Source: Polytrichum commune
Taxonomy: Eukaryota; Streptophyta; Polytrichopsida; Polytrichales; Polytrichaceae
Direction of reading: 5' to 3'
Assembly: GCA_950295325.1 (NCBI GenBank)
Contig: OX485805.1
Span: 48,632,758-48,696,757, forward strand
DNA: 64,000 nt
Notes under the pieces: generated by a model
Seen by the model: only the letters and a program-made list of their open reading frames with translations
What the model was told of the DNA's origin: nothing
The model's database searches: none
Shown here: one piece after another, positions 48,638 to 61,564 of the stretch
Layout of the letters: each line of letters starts with the position of its first letter
Position numbering within the stretch: the first letter of the stretch is position 1
Made by a program: the position numbers and the translations under genes

Positions 48638-48938
48638 GGGTGACTTTAGGTTAGGTTCCAAGACCGAAGAAACAACAAGTTGAGCAATCTTATCAGTTGA
48701 AAACAATATTTTGGACCCAAGGAGTTTCCACTAGGGCCTGAGTCTAAAGTATGAAAAAATGAAGCGGCGCTCATGTGGCACCACTATCCCACCAAATTTT
48801 ATTGGTCCCAACCCAAGAATACACTCCTCTTAGTTTGAGAAACCAATTTTCCAAGCTTGGGTCCAGTCTTGAGTCCGGTTTTAAGGAGTGTTTTGGACCC
48901 CAAGTTTCTTGCACCCGGACCCTAAGGTAAATCTACCC
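48638..48938. mobile_element. Harbinger-like MITE (element E) just after the molybdate transporter gene
   Basis: A 301 bp element with imperfect inverted ends (GGGTGACTTTAGGTTAGGTT against GGGTAGATTTACCTTAGGGT), flanked by TTA on both sides (48635-48637 and 48939-48941). It starts 38 bp after the stop codon, so it probably lies in the 3' untranslated region of the transporter gene. Confidence 0.68.
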
Positions 48939-48944
48939 TTATTA

Positions 48945-50790
48945 TTCTCTACTTAAACTTCTCAACAAGTTCACAGTTGATCATGACAAGACTTAGGTTT
49001 CTTAACATAGTACAGGATCAGGCCTTAAGAGTACTCTACAATTTGAGAAGATTCTGATGAGGTTGATTGTGATGAACTCAAAGAGTACCCTTGAAATCTC
49101 AAAATCATGACTTTTAAATGCAAAGTGTAATATAATTTGTTTTTAAGGCAGTCAGGCAGAGTGGTGATTATTTCCAAGCCAGTGGAATGTCACATGAAAT
49201 TATTGACCCTCTTACACAAACTGACTGATTATCATAGGAATGATTCTGAAGATGTTCATCTTAGAACATGAAATAGAGCAGAAAAGTCACAAATCTCAAA
49301 AACATATATGCTCATGATAAGAAGAACCCAAGAACCTAGAAAACATTTCTTGATTGCAATTAAGTTGAAAGCAGACATTGTTTTGGATGTTTTTTAATGT
49401 GCATTTACGTCTGCAGGTCTGGCAAAAAGCTCCCTTGCTGAAAGACCTTGAGAGTAGATGCCGTTGGGAACAAGATGTAGGTTTTTTGTGGAGGGCATGA
49501 AGCAATTTGATTCACAAAAAAGACACGCATGCAAATACCAGAAGCTCTGTATTTGTAGGGGAAAAATCATGTTATCTGTGAAGTGAAGAGGCTACCTCAG
49601 AAGGCACCCCATAATGTGAATATCCATCAGTTCTATTCTTGTTTGCCTCACTGCTTAATGGAAATGTGCTGGCTGTTGTGTCTTGAAATTTGGAGTTCCA
49701 CATAAAAGGCCTGGATTCATAAACCAATAGATCCACTGTCTTGTTCACCTGATTGCTTGCAAGAGAAGCTAGCCAGCATTGCATATCACTTTAATCAATA
49801 TGATCCAATTGTGATGACTGGGATGGATTGGTGAAGAGCAATTCCCACGTCAATTCAAATAAAGCTGAAGGATGGGAGGACAAGCCAGTTGTCATGAATG
49901 TGAAGTGCAGGCAAAGGGAACATCACTACCTACTGTCCCCATTTTCATGTAACAAAAAATTAATAACTTCTGGGATTTAAAAATTAAAAAAAGGAAATTA
50001 TGGAAAGAACTTGGTCCTGCAAAATTAAGTAAATTTGATTTCAACCTGGTTCCGACCTATTACTTTCAGTAATAAAGTAAAGGAAATTAATTAGGGCTAT
50101 TTGGTTTGCTAGGCAATGCCTTTGCTGAAGGTGCAAGTCAGAGGCCTTCCACTCGCATCAACTATCACTGAAGAGCTTTGAGGCCGAAGGTGCAGGCAAG
50201 TTTGAATTTGTACTTCTTCAAAAAGACAGTTCTAAAGAAGGGTGAAGGCATGGGTTTCAAAATTTTGTCACACATCAGAACCCTACTTTCGAAGGTTCAA
50301 TTAGAATCATGATTCAGTTTTGAATGATGCCACAAGTTCCTCTGATTTTTTCATCAACTCCGGTGTGGATTCCAAGTGTTCAGTGAAAAAGCAACATTGG
50401 GTTCCTTCCTAGGTTATATAAATTCCTGATGCCAAGTCCACCTGCATGCACCTTATGGAAACGTGCATGGAAATTTCCACTAACATGTCTTCTGTTCCTT
50501 GCAAGTTCCCTATATGGTGGGTGGGTGGACGGGATATTCAGCTGAAACCCAACTACAAGAAGCCACTTGTTCTCAGCCCTATGCATGCCACATGTCTCAG
50601 ATGTTGTGAAATTTTACGCTGTTTTCTAGCACGAAAATACATGTGCGGTATCTTTGACTTTGAAGGGGGAAAAACAGGTTTATCTTTCTGTGGCGGGCGG
50701 TCCAGCTTGCCATGATGACTGATACTAGTTTGTTGTGCAAGCACTATACCAAACGGAGAGGTCAGCAGTCCATCAAATCCTGGAGGTGAA
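48945..50790. other. Intergenic region without a recognised gene
   Basis: Only short open frames on both strands, with no domain or splice pattern. Nothing else noted. Confidence 0.45.
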
Positions 50791-50800
50791 AACACGCACT

Positions 50801-51003
50801 CAGTGATTGGGGAGATTTTTGAGCATAATCGATTGAGATCCTAGTGTTTGCAAGTCCAACCACTTACATGTTGACATCCTTTGGTTTTTTATATTAATTT
50901 GAGGTATATTCCATAAATTCCTCTGAAGTGATAGGTAACTCTCCTGAAGTCTTGAACTCAACCAGTTCATCTGTAACTAACTGTCGGTTCTCCCCGATCA
51001 TTG
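50801..51003. mobile_element. hAT-like MITE (family G), copy 3, clean copy
   Basis: The element is 203 bp. The ends CAGTGATTGGGGAGA and (complement) CAATGATCGGGGAGA match at 13 of 15 positions. It is flanked by a perfect 8 bp duplication, CACGCACT, at 50793-50800 and 51004-51011. It has no coding capacity. This uninterrupted copy serves as the reference for the two disrupted copies at 8.0-8.6 kb and 25.6-26.2 kb. Confidence 0.88.
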
Positions 51004-51011
51004 CACGCACT

Positions 51012-52769
51012 TGCAAATCAGTGAAACTAGCTAAGGAATGAGTGCTTTCTGGAACGCATTCGTGGCATGATGTTGTATCCAGGAAATTCATTGAGGCCTT
51101 GCACAGCATGTTCTTTCTCTGGTTGGCCACACTAATTTCTCCTTCAACCCTGAAGCTAAAAATGGGTTTTGCACTTCCATAAGATCTACTATAGAATGTT
51201 ACTTTTTGGTATCAAAAAGCATCTTGTGGCGTCTTCTACAAAGTTATGGGGAGATATTTTTAGACTCTATTAGAAAATCTAACATGCAATTTCGTTCATG
51301 AACTGATTATTATCAATTTTAAGAGCATTTACATATGGAAAACTGATCAACTGAAAATATGATATAAAAACGAGGAAATTAAAAAAAAACAACAACAACA
51401 ACATTTATCCAAGTCCTTAATAAATCCATGTGCTTATGCTATGAAATATCAAAGCAAGTGTAGTCACATGTACGAACTATAGCAAAAAATATAACTTTAT
51501 GTGGTAGAATCTTAACAAGGTCTATAGATATGCGATATTCCTGTAGTTCTTATTTTCTTGTGAACACATACTTGATCATACCAAGACGGGACTAAGGTAG
51601 AGGGTGCTTAAACCAACACTTTAAGCTATTGCACATACATATGTCTATGTGGTTAACATATATAAAAGAGACATACATATTCATAATAGCCTTTGGGTCA
51701 AACATAGGTATAAAGAAGAAGAAAATTTGGCCTCAATTGAATATTCAAAGTCAAAACCACTAGTTTCGTTAAACCAATCCCTGGCCCGTGTATGACGACC
51801 TTACACATGATGAGGACCACCACTTTCATCGCCTAGAACCAACTCAACATAGTTGGGTACTGGACCCAAGCTAGATCAAAACCCAACTAATAACGGTGCG
51901 CAAAACCATATGGCCATCTTCATGATCCCACCCAGTTCGGTTGCAAAACTGTCACCTTGCATCCCGGGTACCGAACTCCTTTATGCCTAGAACCGAGACC
52001 CCCTTTGTGCTTTGTGGGCCTACCTCCTTGGCTTTGTGAATACAATGGCTAGAACCATATCTCCCCCTTGATAGAGTGGCTAGAATAGGCACCAACAAGC
52101 CACCTTGAATTGCTCCGAGATAGAGTGGAGCTTGTTACCTACCCTACATGGAGGTAGTGGAGGCCATTAAGGTGTCATCACTAATGGCACATAAAACCAT
52201 CGCTCCATGGGCGTAGGCACTCCTACACCCTGGGGAATAAGTTAGTTCAAGGTAGAAGAGTGTTGATGATTGGGAGGCAGTTATAAGTGTTGATTTTAGC
52301 ACCCTCTGCCTTACTTCCATGTCAAAGGAAAACATTTCTCAAAGTCCAACCAACCTAATGGCAACCTTCCTAGAAGCTTCCTTTTACTATTAAAAGAGTA
52401 CAAATTAATCTTCCCATCAACCACTATAATGTGTCTCATAGGCATTTTGCTTAGGAGTTAAGTTGTGTAAGAATGGTTGCTCGAGAGTAAAGGTACGCAT
52501 AACATTACTAAGCATACTCCCTCTACACCCTTTCTAAAAAGGAGAGGGGAAGGCGAGCTCATAAGTACTAAAAAGTTTTGTCCCTCTTTCCATCTGACGT
52601 CCAACGCAATTTCTACATAATGAACATGTCGCCAATGCCAATGACTCAAGTTTTTTTCAGGTTTTAGGTTTGCATGTAACATCCATAAATAAATAATCAG
52701 ATGTCAAACGGACGGTGAACAATATTTAGATTGGGTACTATTCATTTTGTAAAAAAGAGCCCATCATAA

Positions 52770-52803
<34 letters not shown>

Positions 52804-52890
52804 GGGCACAACGTTTGGCAGATTCCAGTCCCACAGTGCACCGGCCTAGAGCGGGGTAATATTATGATGCAATCCAAATGTGTACTCGGA
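51012..52890. other. Intergenic region without a recognised gene
   Basis: AT-rich, with no supportable coding region. It contains an ATA-type trinucleotide run at about 52,768-52,802 just before the Harbinger-like MITE cluster. Confidence 0.45.
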
Positions 52891-52899
52891 AGTAACTTA

Positions 52900-53929
52900 G
52901 GGCCACTTCACACACGAGACTGAGACCCCGTGACCATTACACTTCAAGCACTCTCATTGGTGGAAAAGGCGGAGCCGGTCTAAGTTCGCTTCACACTACG
53001 CTTGAGGGACCAACGGAGTATGTGAATGCACGATGGATGTAACGTCTACATGGATTCCTACATGGCATCGAATGGATCTTGTTGCATGGTCACTTCGACT
53101 ATTTTCAAAACCCACCTCTTGGAGGTAGGCCTAACACAAAACCACCAGGAGACCATGGCACTCCAAACGCTCACAACCGTTGATTTATTCTATTTTACCA
53201 TGTGTGAGGATCCGCATGAACAGAGACTCATCGAAATAGCATTTGGTTGAGGGCCCGGTCACATGCGACTTCACACTACAATAACCTCCCGCTTGAGTAC
53301 GCACCCATTTAAGTACACATCCTGGTTAAGTACGCATTTTTTGGCAAAAAAATTAGGGTTCAAGATTTATTAGTTGAACATGTCGTGAATCGTTAATTGG
53401 CATAAGTTTCGAAGTTTTTTTGCGTTTGGCTTTGAGGCCGACCTCTCAGATCTTGCTCTGAAATGATTCAAACGATTTCTTAAGGTCATCGAATGTTTCC
53501 TCTGCTTTTGCTTGAACTTTAGGGCAAAGCAACTGATCCTCGATCTCAAAAACCTACTCATAAAGAGAGTCAATACCTTGGAATATAACTCCATTTTCTA
53601 AATTGAGACACTTTCCATTGGGTTTCTTCGACATTGTAGCGAAACACAAGCGATTTGGGAAACCCTAAACTCTAAAGTACGCAGGTACTAGCTATAGCGA
53701 AACACAAGCGATAGCGATTTGGAAACCCCAAATCCTAAAGTACGCACCTACCAGATAAGTACGCACAAACTGCCCAGGTTCAAGTTGCGTACTTAAGCAG
53801 GAGGTCTCAAGTCCGTGGCCACACTACATGATTTGGGAGGTGTGTTGGGACGGCCGTTGGACACTTACTTTTCTTTTGGGCTCTCACAATTTCATGGTCA
53901 CGGCTCTTGGCTCGTGTGTGAAGTGGCCC
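52900..53929. mobile_element. Harbinger-like MITE (element A) with a nested pogo-like element
   Basis: TIRs GGGCCACTTCACACACGAG at 52900 and its exact complement ending at 53929, flanked by TTA (52897-52899 and 53930-53932). Without the roughly 530 bp nested element, the body is about 500 bp and is homologous, in inverted orientation, to element B at 54677-55140. A GGGCC start with a TTA duplication fits PIF/Harbinger. Confidence 0.9.
53279..53807. mobile_element. pogo/Tigger-like element, copy 2, nested in MITE A
   Basis: The left end CAATAACCTCCCGCTTGAGT follows a TA. Inside are AAGTACGCA repeats, and the right end has GCGTACTTAAGCAGGAGGTC. It is related to copy 1 at 27639-28312 in the same orientation. 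The minus strand carries a degenerate frame starting MSKKPNGKCLNLENGVIFQG (about 53,632 leftwards) with stops. An internal duplication of about 60 bp, containing TAGCGAAACACAAGCGA, is at about 53,636-53,750. The right boundary is approximate. Confidence 0.75.
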
Positions 53930-54247
53930 TTAGCTAATCCACATCGGCCTGCAGGAAAGTGCACTCTCCATCACCTCCTCGATCGCCTGCTGCTGCCAGG
54001 CATTGCTTGGCAGAGTTGCTAACGAATTTATGCACTCAGGTACTTACACATTCCTGACACTCATGCACGACAATCATTTTCACTACATTGAAGGCCAGCG
54101 TGTCTGAGTTCTGTGGCGGCCAGGTCCATTAAATATATAACAGCACACCTACTTAACTTACTCATGGGTTTCGAGTCCGGCCTCAGGAGAGAGAGAGAGA
54201 GAGGAGGGGCTCCAAGTGTACTGCTTGCTGTAAGGAAAGTAAGTTAA

Positions 54248-54665
54248 GGGGGCTGTTTACACCATGGACCATGAAGTCGTTCCAAGGCCCTGTAAAACAT
54301 GTGATTGGTTGTTGAACTTGCTCCGGGATCACTTCGGTTTACACCAAGAATTGTCGTTATAATCTTTCTTTTTCTTTTTTCTTTTTTAAATGAAATTTGG
54401 TTTGGGGAAGAGAAGACCGGAGGAGAATGGACAAACTTGATTTTTTTTTTCAAAACTGTTTTTTTGGATATAATTTTTATAAAAAATCAGCACATTCACT
54501 TTTTGGTGCATGGTCACTCCTCTTGGTCCATATTTGGTTTACACCGAGTGAGGGGGCCAAAGGCTTTGTAAATTACTTCTTAAGAAATCGGACCATGAAA
54601 GTCGCACCATGGGAAAAGGCCATCTTCCATGGTTTGACTTCATGGTCCACGGTGTAAACTGGCCC
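54248..54665. mobile_element. Harbinger/Tourist-like MITE (element C)
   Basis: The element is 418 bp. The left end is GGGGGCTGTTTACACCATGG and the complement of the right end is GGGCCAGTTTACACCGTGG. Both continue ACCATGAAGTC. It is flanked by TAA (54245-54247 and 54666-54668). A second inverted pair around GGTTTACACC lies inside. It is followed after 11 bp by element B. Confidence 0.85.
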
Positions 54666-54676
54666 TAAGTATATTA

Positions 54677-55140
54677 GGGCCACTTCACACACGAGCCAAG
54701 AGCCGCATCCATGAAATTGTGAGAGCCCAGAAAGAAAGAAAGTGAGTAAGGGCAACCGTCCCAAGACACCTCCAAAATCATGTAGTTTTGGTCACGGGCC
54801 CTCAACCCGATGCTATTTCAATGAATTTCTATTCATGTGGAGTCCTCACACACGATAAAATAGAATAAACCAACGGTTGTGAAATTTCAAAGTGCCATGG
54901 TCCCCCAACGGTTTGGTGTTAAACCTACCTCCAAATGATGGTCTTTGATAAGAGTCCAAGTGACCGTGGTCCATTCGATGCCACGTACGAAGGAATCCAT
55001 GTAGACTTCACATCCATCTTACATTCACATACTCCGTCGGCCCCTCAAGCGTCGTGTGAAGCGAACCCGGACCGGCTCCGCCTTTTCCACCTATGAGAGA
55101 GTGCTTGGAAGCGCAATGGTCACGGGCCCTCAGTCTGCCC
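54677..55140. mobile_element. Harbinger-like MITE (element B), inverted relative of element A
   Basis: The left end GGGCCACTTCACACACGAG follows TTA (54674-54676). The body matches element A in reverse orientation over its whole length, for example AACCGTTG[A/G]TTTATTCTATTTTA in the reverse complement and GGAGCCGGTC. The right end has lost most of its TIR and reads GGGCCCTCAGTCTGCCC, followed by TAG, so its duplication is not intact. Confidence 0.82.
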
Positions 55141-55144
55141 TAGA

Positions 55145-57168
55145 GTCTCTTATTAATTGCCTGACTGACTGACTGACTGACTGACTGACTGTTTGGGAAC
55201 CGACCGACTGACCGACGTGGTTGTAAGTATGAACTTAAGTAACGTCAAAAGTGACACTTGTCCACCTGTGCTTCTGGTTCAGGTCGAAGCTCCATTTCCT
55301 GTCGTTTTATACATGTAAACACTTTATATCGATGCTTTAAAAAACGTTGTGCTGGGCTCTAAGTTATCAATCACTGGACAGATAGATAAAAGTGTGAGGT
55401 CACCGGTCTCACCACGGAATTGAATGCATGGATTCCGCCTAAAGCTTATTTGCTGCATGCCTCTCAATGATCGTGTTGGGAAACACGCTCAATTCCTGTC
55501 TCATGCTGTGTACGAATATTAGGTACTAACTTAGATATGTTGTTTTACAGCACATCTTCAAAAGTTGGGAGGCATCGTCAAAGAATCGCACACGCATTCA
55601 AAATGCATCATAGAATTCGTATTTGGAGGTGATAGACCATTTCAATGGCTATCTACACTACTTTCCCTACTGTCATTTCCTTTATTATATCTTTTTTTCA
55701 TATTTTTACTAACACTAAATTCAAACATGTAACTTCCACGTATTACCATACTTGATATTTAGTGTTTGAGTTTACATTTAATGATACTTACTTTCATAGG
55801 GTTATTGATATTTAGTGTATGCGTTCGTATTTAGTGTAGCAAACACTAAATATCATATTTTGTGTAGTTGTCTTGGCATGGTGGAAATAATGTGGGCCCA
55901 AGACCACGGGTCCTCCTCAAAGTCGTCCGAAGACTTATGACCAACACTTTGAGTGTTAGTTCAACATTAGCCCATCCCTCACTGATTGGGATAAATAATG
56001 TGCATTGCACTCATGTTGGTATTGTCACCAAAAATGCTCTAGTGTGCTTCTATGAATCCCAAAAGCACCCTAGCCAGAGAGAGAGAGAGAGAGAGAGAGC
56101 ACCCTTGGGCATAGATTTAGACTTGTGCATACACTTGAATGAGTTTACAAAGTAACACTATGGACTGGAAGTGCCGATGCTTTATGTTGGAGGTGGTTTC
56201 TCTTGGGAAGACACTAGTAAGTTGAATTCAATGTTTAATGAAAATCATGTGCAAAGCTATCTAACATTCCATTATAATAATATATAATGACAATGTTTCA
56301 CCCAAGTTTATTAGGCTGAATCTCTTGTAGCAATGATGGTAAGAGAATAACCATGGTATAGCTCCCCAATACTATCTAACTTATTCCCAGCCCCACCCAC
56401 CCTCCATACTCGGTTGGATAATGTTATGGCCCACAACTACTAAGGTTGTTGACAGTTTAGAATGCTCACAACAACATTCTCGTGTGGGTGAGATAAGCAT
56501 GACATAGTATTTGGTTCCTTTTTCAATTGGAGACTTATATTTGATTAATGTGGGATACCCGGATACATTGAACATCAAAGAAAAAGAAAACCTTAAAGAC
56601 ACGTCTTTAATAGGGATTGGAATGCGTCTTCAGATTTTATTACTTACTCCACACTCAATAGCGAACACACCAGTGATAGAACTTATGTGTTCATTTAAGA
56701 AATCCAACAATGATCATAACCAAATTAGGGAAGACATGATTTCAATCCATTTTTTGTTGATGCTTCGTTGTAGATATGTTAAACAATTGTATGATTTCAA
56801 TCTGATTTTAGTAACACATGTTTCATTGTGTAAACCTAATCGGTTGAAGTTGGAGAACATGAAAAACAAACCGAATAACACCCACGTAGCTCAAGATCGT
56901 AATGTGGTTGCCAACTCCATTGTCAGTTCTTTGTAAATGTTGCACATGCTCCATCGGCATGCTTCAATTGGAGGTGACTTAAATCGTTCATTGGAGCTAT
57001 TGACATTATTCCACCATTGGGCTCACGTGGGGCCTTAGATTGACTTAGCATAAGCCATGTCACCTGCCTTCAAGGTCTAAGTTATGCATTATACATACTG
57101 TGGGATTTTTGCAAAATATTGCTAAGGTAGAAGCGCAGATTTCATCAAAGACCCCAATTTTAACACCT

Positions 57169-57216
<48 letters not shown>

Positions 57217-60200
57217 CAAAGTGAGCAACTATGTGTTTCAACATGAACACTAATTGTATAATTTCAAAGACTACAAATGAGGTCATTGTTTGGAAATTGT
57301 GACAAATGTCAACAAATAACATTGTCCTTCTTGAAGGGGCATGTGTGGTTAGGAGGGTCAAATGAGGTTAGTGATTTTGAACTTTTGCATGAAAATTAGA
57401 TTTACTATGATTCATGACATGATCTTAATGTCGTTGTGCTCGTGACATTATTGTTAATTCAAATGTAATTTGGGGTTCTTTGTTGTAGTTAGGTAAGGGA
57501 CCGTAGTGTTCAAAATGTCCACGATAGGCACTTCTACCTCAATCCTCAATTCCATAAATGGCACTAGTCAGGACTACATGTCTTGCTCTTTGAACTATAC
57601 CCTCGTCAGAAGTATCTAAGACGAACACATGATCAACTACTATGGCATGTAATTAATCCTCTAGTCAATTTGACTTTGAATTTAACACTGGAGATCTACA
57701 TCAATCTAAGTTTTTTGATTGGGATAAATTTACATTAAACTTATGGAGAACACGTTTTTACTTTTATCTCAATTAGATTAATGGAGGATATGTCCAAAAA
57801 GCAAGACATTTAGACCCAACCCTTTGCACTATTTACAAAGCACTATGCGGATAGATCTAAATAACAATCCCTTCAACAACAAGACTCACACCTACGTGAC
57901 AATTACATCAATTGAAGTTTCTTTCAAACAATTCGGCACAAATAATGCAATGCATTATTGTTCTTTTATCAATCTTTACATTTTTTATATCCCATCCCCC
58001 CCACCCCAACACACACACACACACACATTCCTTATATTGCAGACACAAACGCGTTATTGACTTATGCAACTCACATTTTATAATGGGAACACAATCTTTT
58101 CAAACCTAATTGTTCCAAGTGTTGAAATATGAAACGAGGGGAAGACGATATCATTAAAAGCCTAGACCAACACAAATACCAAGCAAGAGACTCAAGGAAT
58201 ACCAATTAGAGTACACAAACTGGATACAAATCCCAAAGGGAAAGATCGCCCGGCCCTTGTCTTCTATTATGATGTGCTATACACATCGCCGATTCAATCC
58301 TTCTACATAAAGGAAGGATAGAAAACAACCAATCATTACCCACATACTAAAATTTACGTAAATATTCATTTATATAGTTATACACAAACAAACCCCCATA
58401 AATTAGAAAAATAAATAAATAAATGTATATATATATAATATAATAGATTAAGTAGTTAAAGATACACAAGCACACAAAACATTAATGCCAACAATTACTT
58501 TATTAATTACTTGTACTGATCACCGGTCACTAAAGTGTCTATTCTCGACAGAGGAGAGTAGTATTGTTCCAATGGTCCTTTGTCCGGTGGGCACCGGACC
58601 ATTAACACTACAAACACTTTATTCATGCCGGCCTTGCAAAAGGTCCGGAGTTTTTTTCTATCTATATGCTATACACATCCGTTGGGGAAGAGATAAAGAG
58701 ATGTCAATGTTGAGTACCCCATGATGTTGATGTTGAGTACCCATGATGTTGCTTTATCTTCGAGAGAATTTACACCTTTCACACCTACTATTTTGGCTCA
58801 TTAATATAAGTTTTGACATAGCACGATAATTTTGGTCAATGTAAATTTTATGAACCCACATTGTTTTTGAGCCCACGATGGTAAGGAAGAGCGGGCTCTC
58901 ATTCACGTTGGTGCAAATAAAAAGAACCGATGCTATTTTTATTTTTACTTACTATGAACTCATGATATCATATGTTCATAATTACGAATGTGCAATTAAT
59001 AGTTTCTTACATAGCATGAATCGATTTTCTAATATGTTGTTATGAGTTTTCTATTTGAATACTGATAGTTAATGAATTTCTTAACTCACACCAAAAATAA
59101 TTGTGGGTCACGGTATTTTTTACCCACATTACTAGGTGTGCGATAGTTTTGTCTCCCCTCAAAGGTGAACACTTTGAATGGGGGCGAAGGGGATGGTCAA
59201 AAACCACAAATACATCACAAGATGATGTGAAACCTGGAGTTGGTAAAGCCCCTCAACAAACAACTACATCTAAATCTTCAATCAATCACTTATGTTGTCA
59301 TGCTTTGAGTTCAAACTATGGGTAAAGTAGGAAATCAAAGAACTTGAGAAGGCGAGTCTACAGAGCTAACCTCACATCTTAACTTCCTCACTTGCTAGAG
59401 GTAGTTGAGTTCTACCTAGATAGATAGATATAAACAATGACTCCATATGGAGCAAGCATAAATGAAGAGCCTCTTCATCTGCATACTACTACCCCCTTTC
59501 GGGGGTGGGCTTTATTTGAGGTAACAATGTCAGAGGTGACCAATGGAATTATGATAGTGTTGGTGGTGGGGGGAGGGGGGAGATAAAGATTGTTTTATTT
59601 AAGTGTGACAGTGGTTGTGGTGTTGTCACCTTGGAGTCGTGTGGGTCGGTCAGTGGGTGCCAATGCTTGAGCTTTGTTTGAAGGCCTAGGTTCAAAACCT
59701 TGTGAGACCCCTTTGAGAGTGGTTCTTATTATCATCCCCTTGCCCTAGTCAAGGTTCTACCTATAAATTTAACTATGACACCGTGTGTGCAAAGGTTACA
59801 TCACTAATGCTGAGTTTGTCCCACGAGGTCATGGAATTCAACCTTTGATACTTTCAACTTTTGCTAGTGGTTTGACTGGAAAGCATGATGCAATCAAAGG
59901 ATGCTAACAAGAACATTCTAAATCTTGTATAGCACGGAGGCTATAATTTTTTTTATTTTTTTCATCGGGAATCGAGAAGGTCAACACATTAGAGTTTGCT
60001 ACCAACTTATACACCATCACAAATTCTTGATTGTTCTAAAAAGGAGTCCATGGAATTACGGTGCAAACTAATTTGGCAAAGTTGAATGGATTCGACCATG
60101 GTGGTTGATAAGTTACTCCGACCATTATAGTAGCCCCATAGGTACTCAGGTACGGTGTACTTTGGGGCCACGAAAAGCACAAAGCCCCAAATATCACATA

Positions 60201-61560
60201 ACCACAAACTTTTAAGGTACGTCACGGTCGGTTTTCGGAAACCCATATTGAATTTCAAAGTGGCACGTTGGATTTCACAACCCTCTCAACCCGTGATAAC
60301 ATGCCACATGGCACTTGGAAATTGGGCATTCCAACAGTTATGTACACATATGGATATAAGTACAAAAGAGTGGCACAAAGTTGACCTAACTTGAGTACCT
60401 AACCAGTTACACTATGCACATATACGTGGGCTCGATGTCATGCTCTTTTTAACTTGGGCTCCATCAACTTTACTGAGGCAAAAAGAGCGTAATAAAAACT
60501 TGCTCCCCATAAGTTTATGGTTAATTCATCCTCCTTAAGCTTTTGTCAGTCGATGATGGGTTTTTCATGTTGTTTTTGATGACAAACCGACTTTAAAAAA
60601 AATGTTATGTGTTATAATATGATAGATTTGTGGTTGGTTGATCATGACTAAGTTTTCGTTAGCCAATTTGGGTCCATGATGTTGATTCCGATAATTGATT
60701 GATTAAGAAACACACCCTGTGTGTTGTAATATCATATGTTTGTGGATAAGTCTTTGTGATACAAATTTTGTGAACTGGTTTGGGGTCTTTGATGTTGATT
60801 GCAGTCAGGTGTCAAATCGATTAAAAACGACAACTTTGGTGATATATTTTACTAAAATGTATTTTCCACCTTAAGTAAGCTTGGTGGGACCCACCTCAAG
60901 AGCAAGATATTCTAATGTTATTTCTTCTCTTTACCTACGTGGGTGGATTATGTATTAGATAATTGGTCAAGCTGCGGAACAACGAGTCGGTTATTGGACA
61001 TAGCCCTCTCTTCCAAATTAGATCGAGACCCTTACTATGGAGATGCACGGATCTCTTCAAGTGTGAGTTTTGGAGAGGATTATGACTTTTAATCACCTTC
61101 AATCTTTCCAATTATCTTGCACCATGTGACAATGAAAGTGAATAAGAGAAGGGTATGTGTCATTCAAGCACTGGATTTGAAATAAGCTATCAAAGCATGA
61201 ATAACCTTTTGAAAGGTGGATGAAGATGATTGGTTCAAGTAAAAAATTAGTTTGAAACAAAACTCATTTCTTTCGGCGACGAAATTCTTATTTACATGTA
61301 AGACTCTTAAGAATTCTTAGTGAATGAAAAAGACTCGTTTCGAAATCTTTAAAGCCCACATTAAAGAGAGGAAAGAGTGTTGGGCCGTGGACACATGGCT
61401 TTTAAAATTGCCGACAATGCTCCTGAAAGTGCAAGGGATTTCCTTGGAACGGGGGAGAGGAAATGGAAGATCTAGGTGGATGCGTAGATTCTGGGGGGGG
61501 GGCTTACATTATAGATTTCCCGTAAACGCGGTGCTTTGGCTGGGAATCTACGACATGGGT
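55145..61560. other. Gene-poor, AT-rich region with microsatellites
   Basis: I see no gene I can support in this 6.4 kb. It contains a (GACT)n run of about 30 bp at about 55,161-55,191, a GA run at about 56,079-56,099, a (TTA)n run at about 57,168-57,214 and an AC run at about 58,009-58,026. The open frame 56,511-56,936 includes GDLYLINVGYPDTLN, faintly like the GYPNT region of a Harbinger nuclease, but too little to call. Confidence 0.5.
57168..57214. repeat. (TTA)n microsatellite
   Basis: An uninterrupted trinucleotide run of about 15 units. Confidence 0.95.
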
Positions 61561-61564
61561 AGAT

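Noticed and set aside
59630-59710. GGTTCAAAACC-like loop suggesting a tRNA T-arm
   Set aside because: No matching acceptor stem, D-arm or anticodon arm could be drawn around it.
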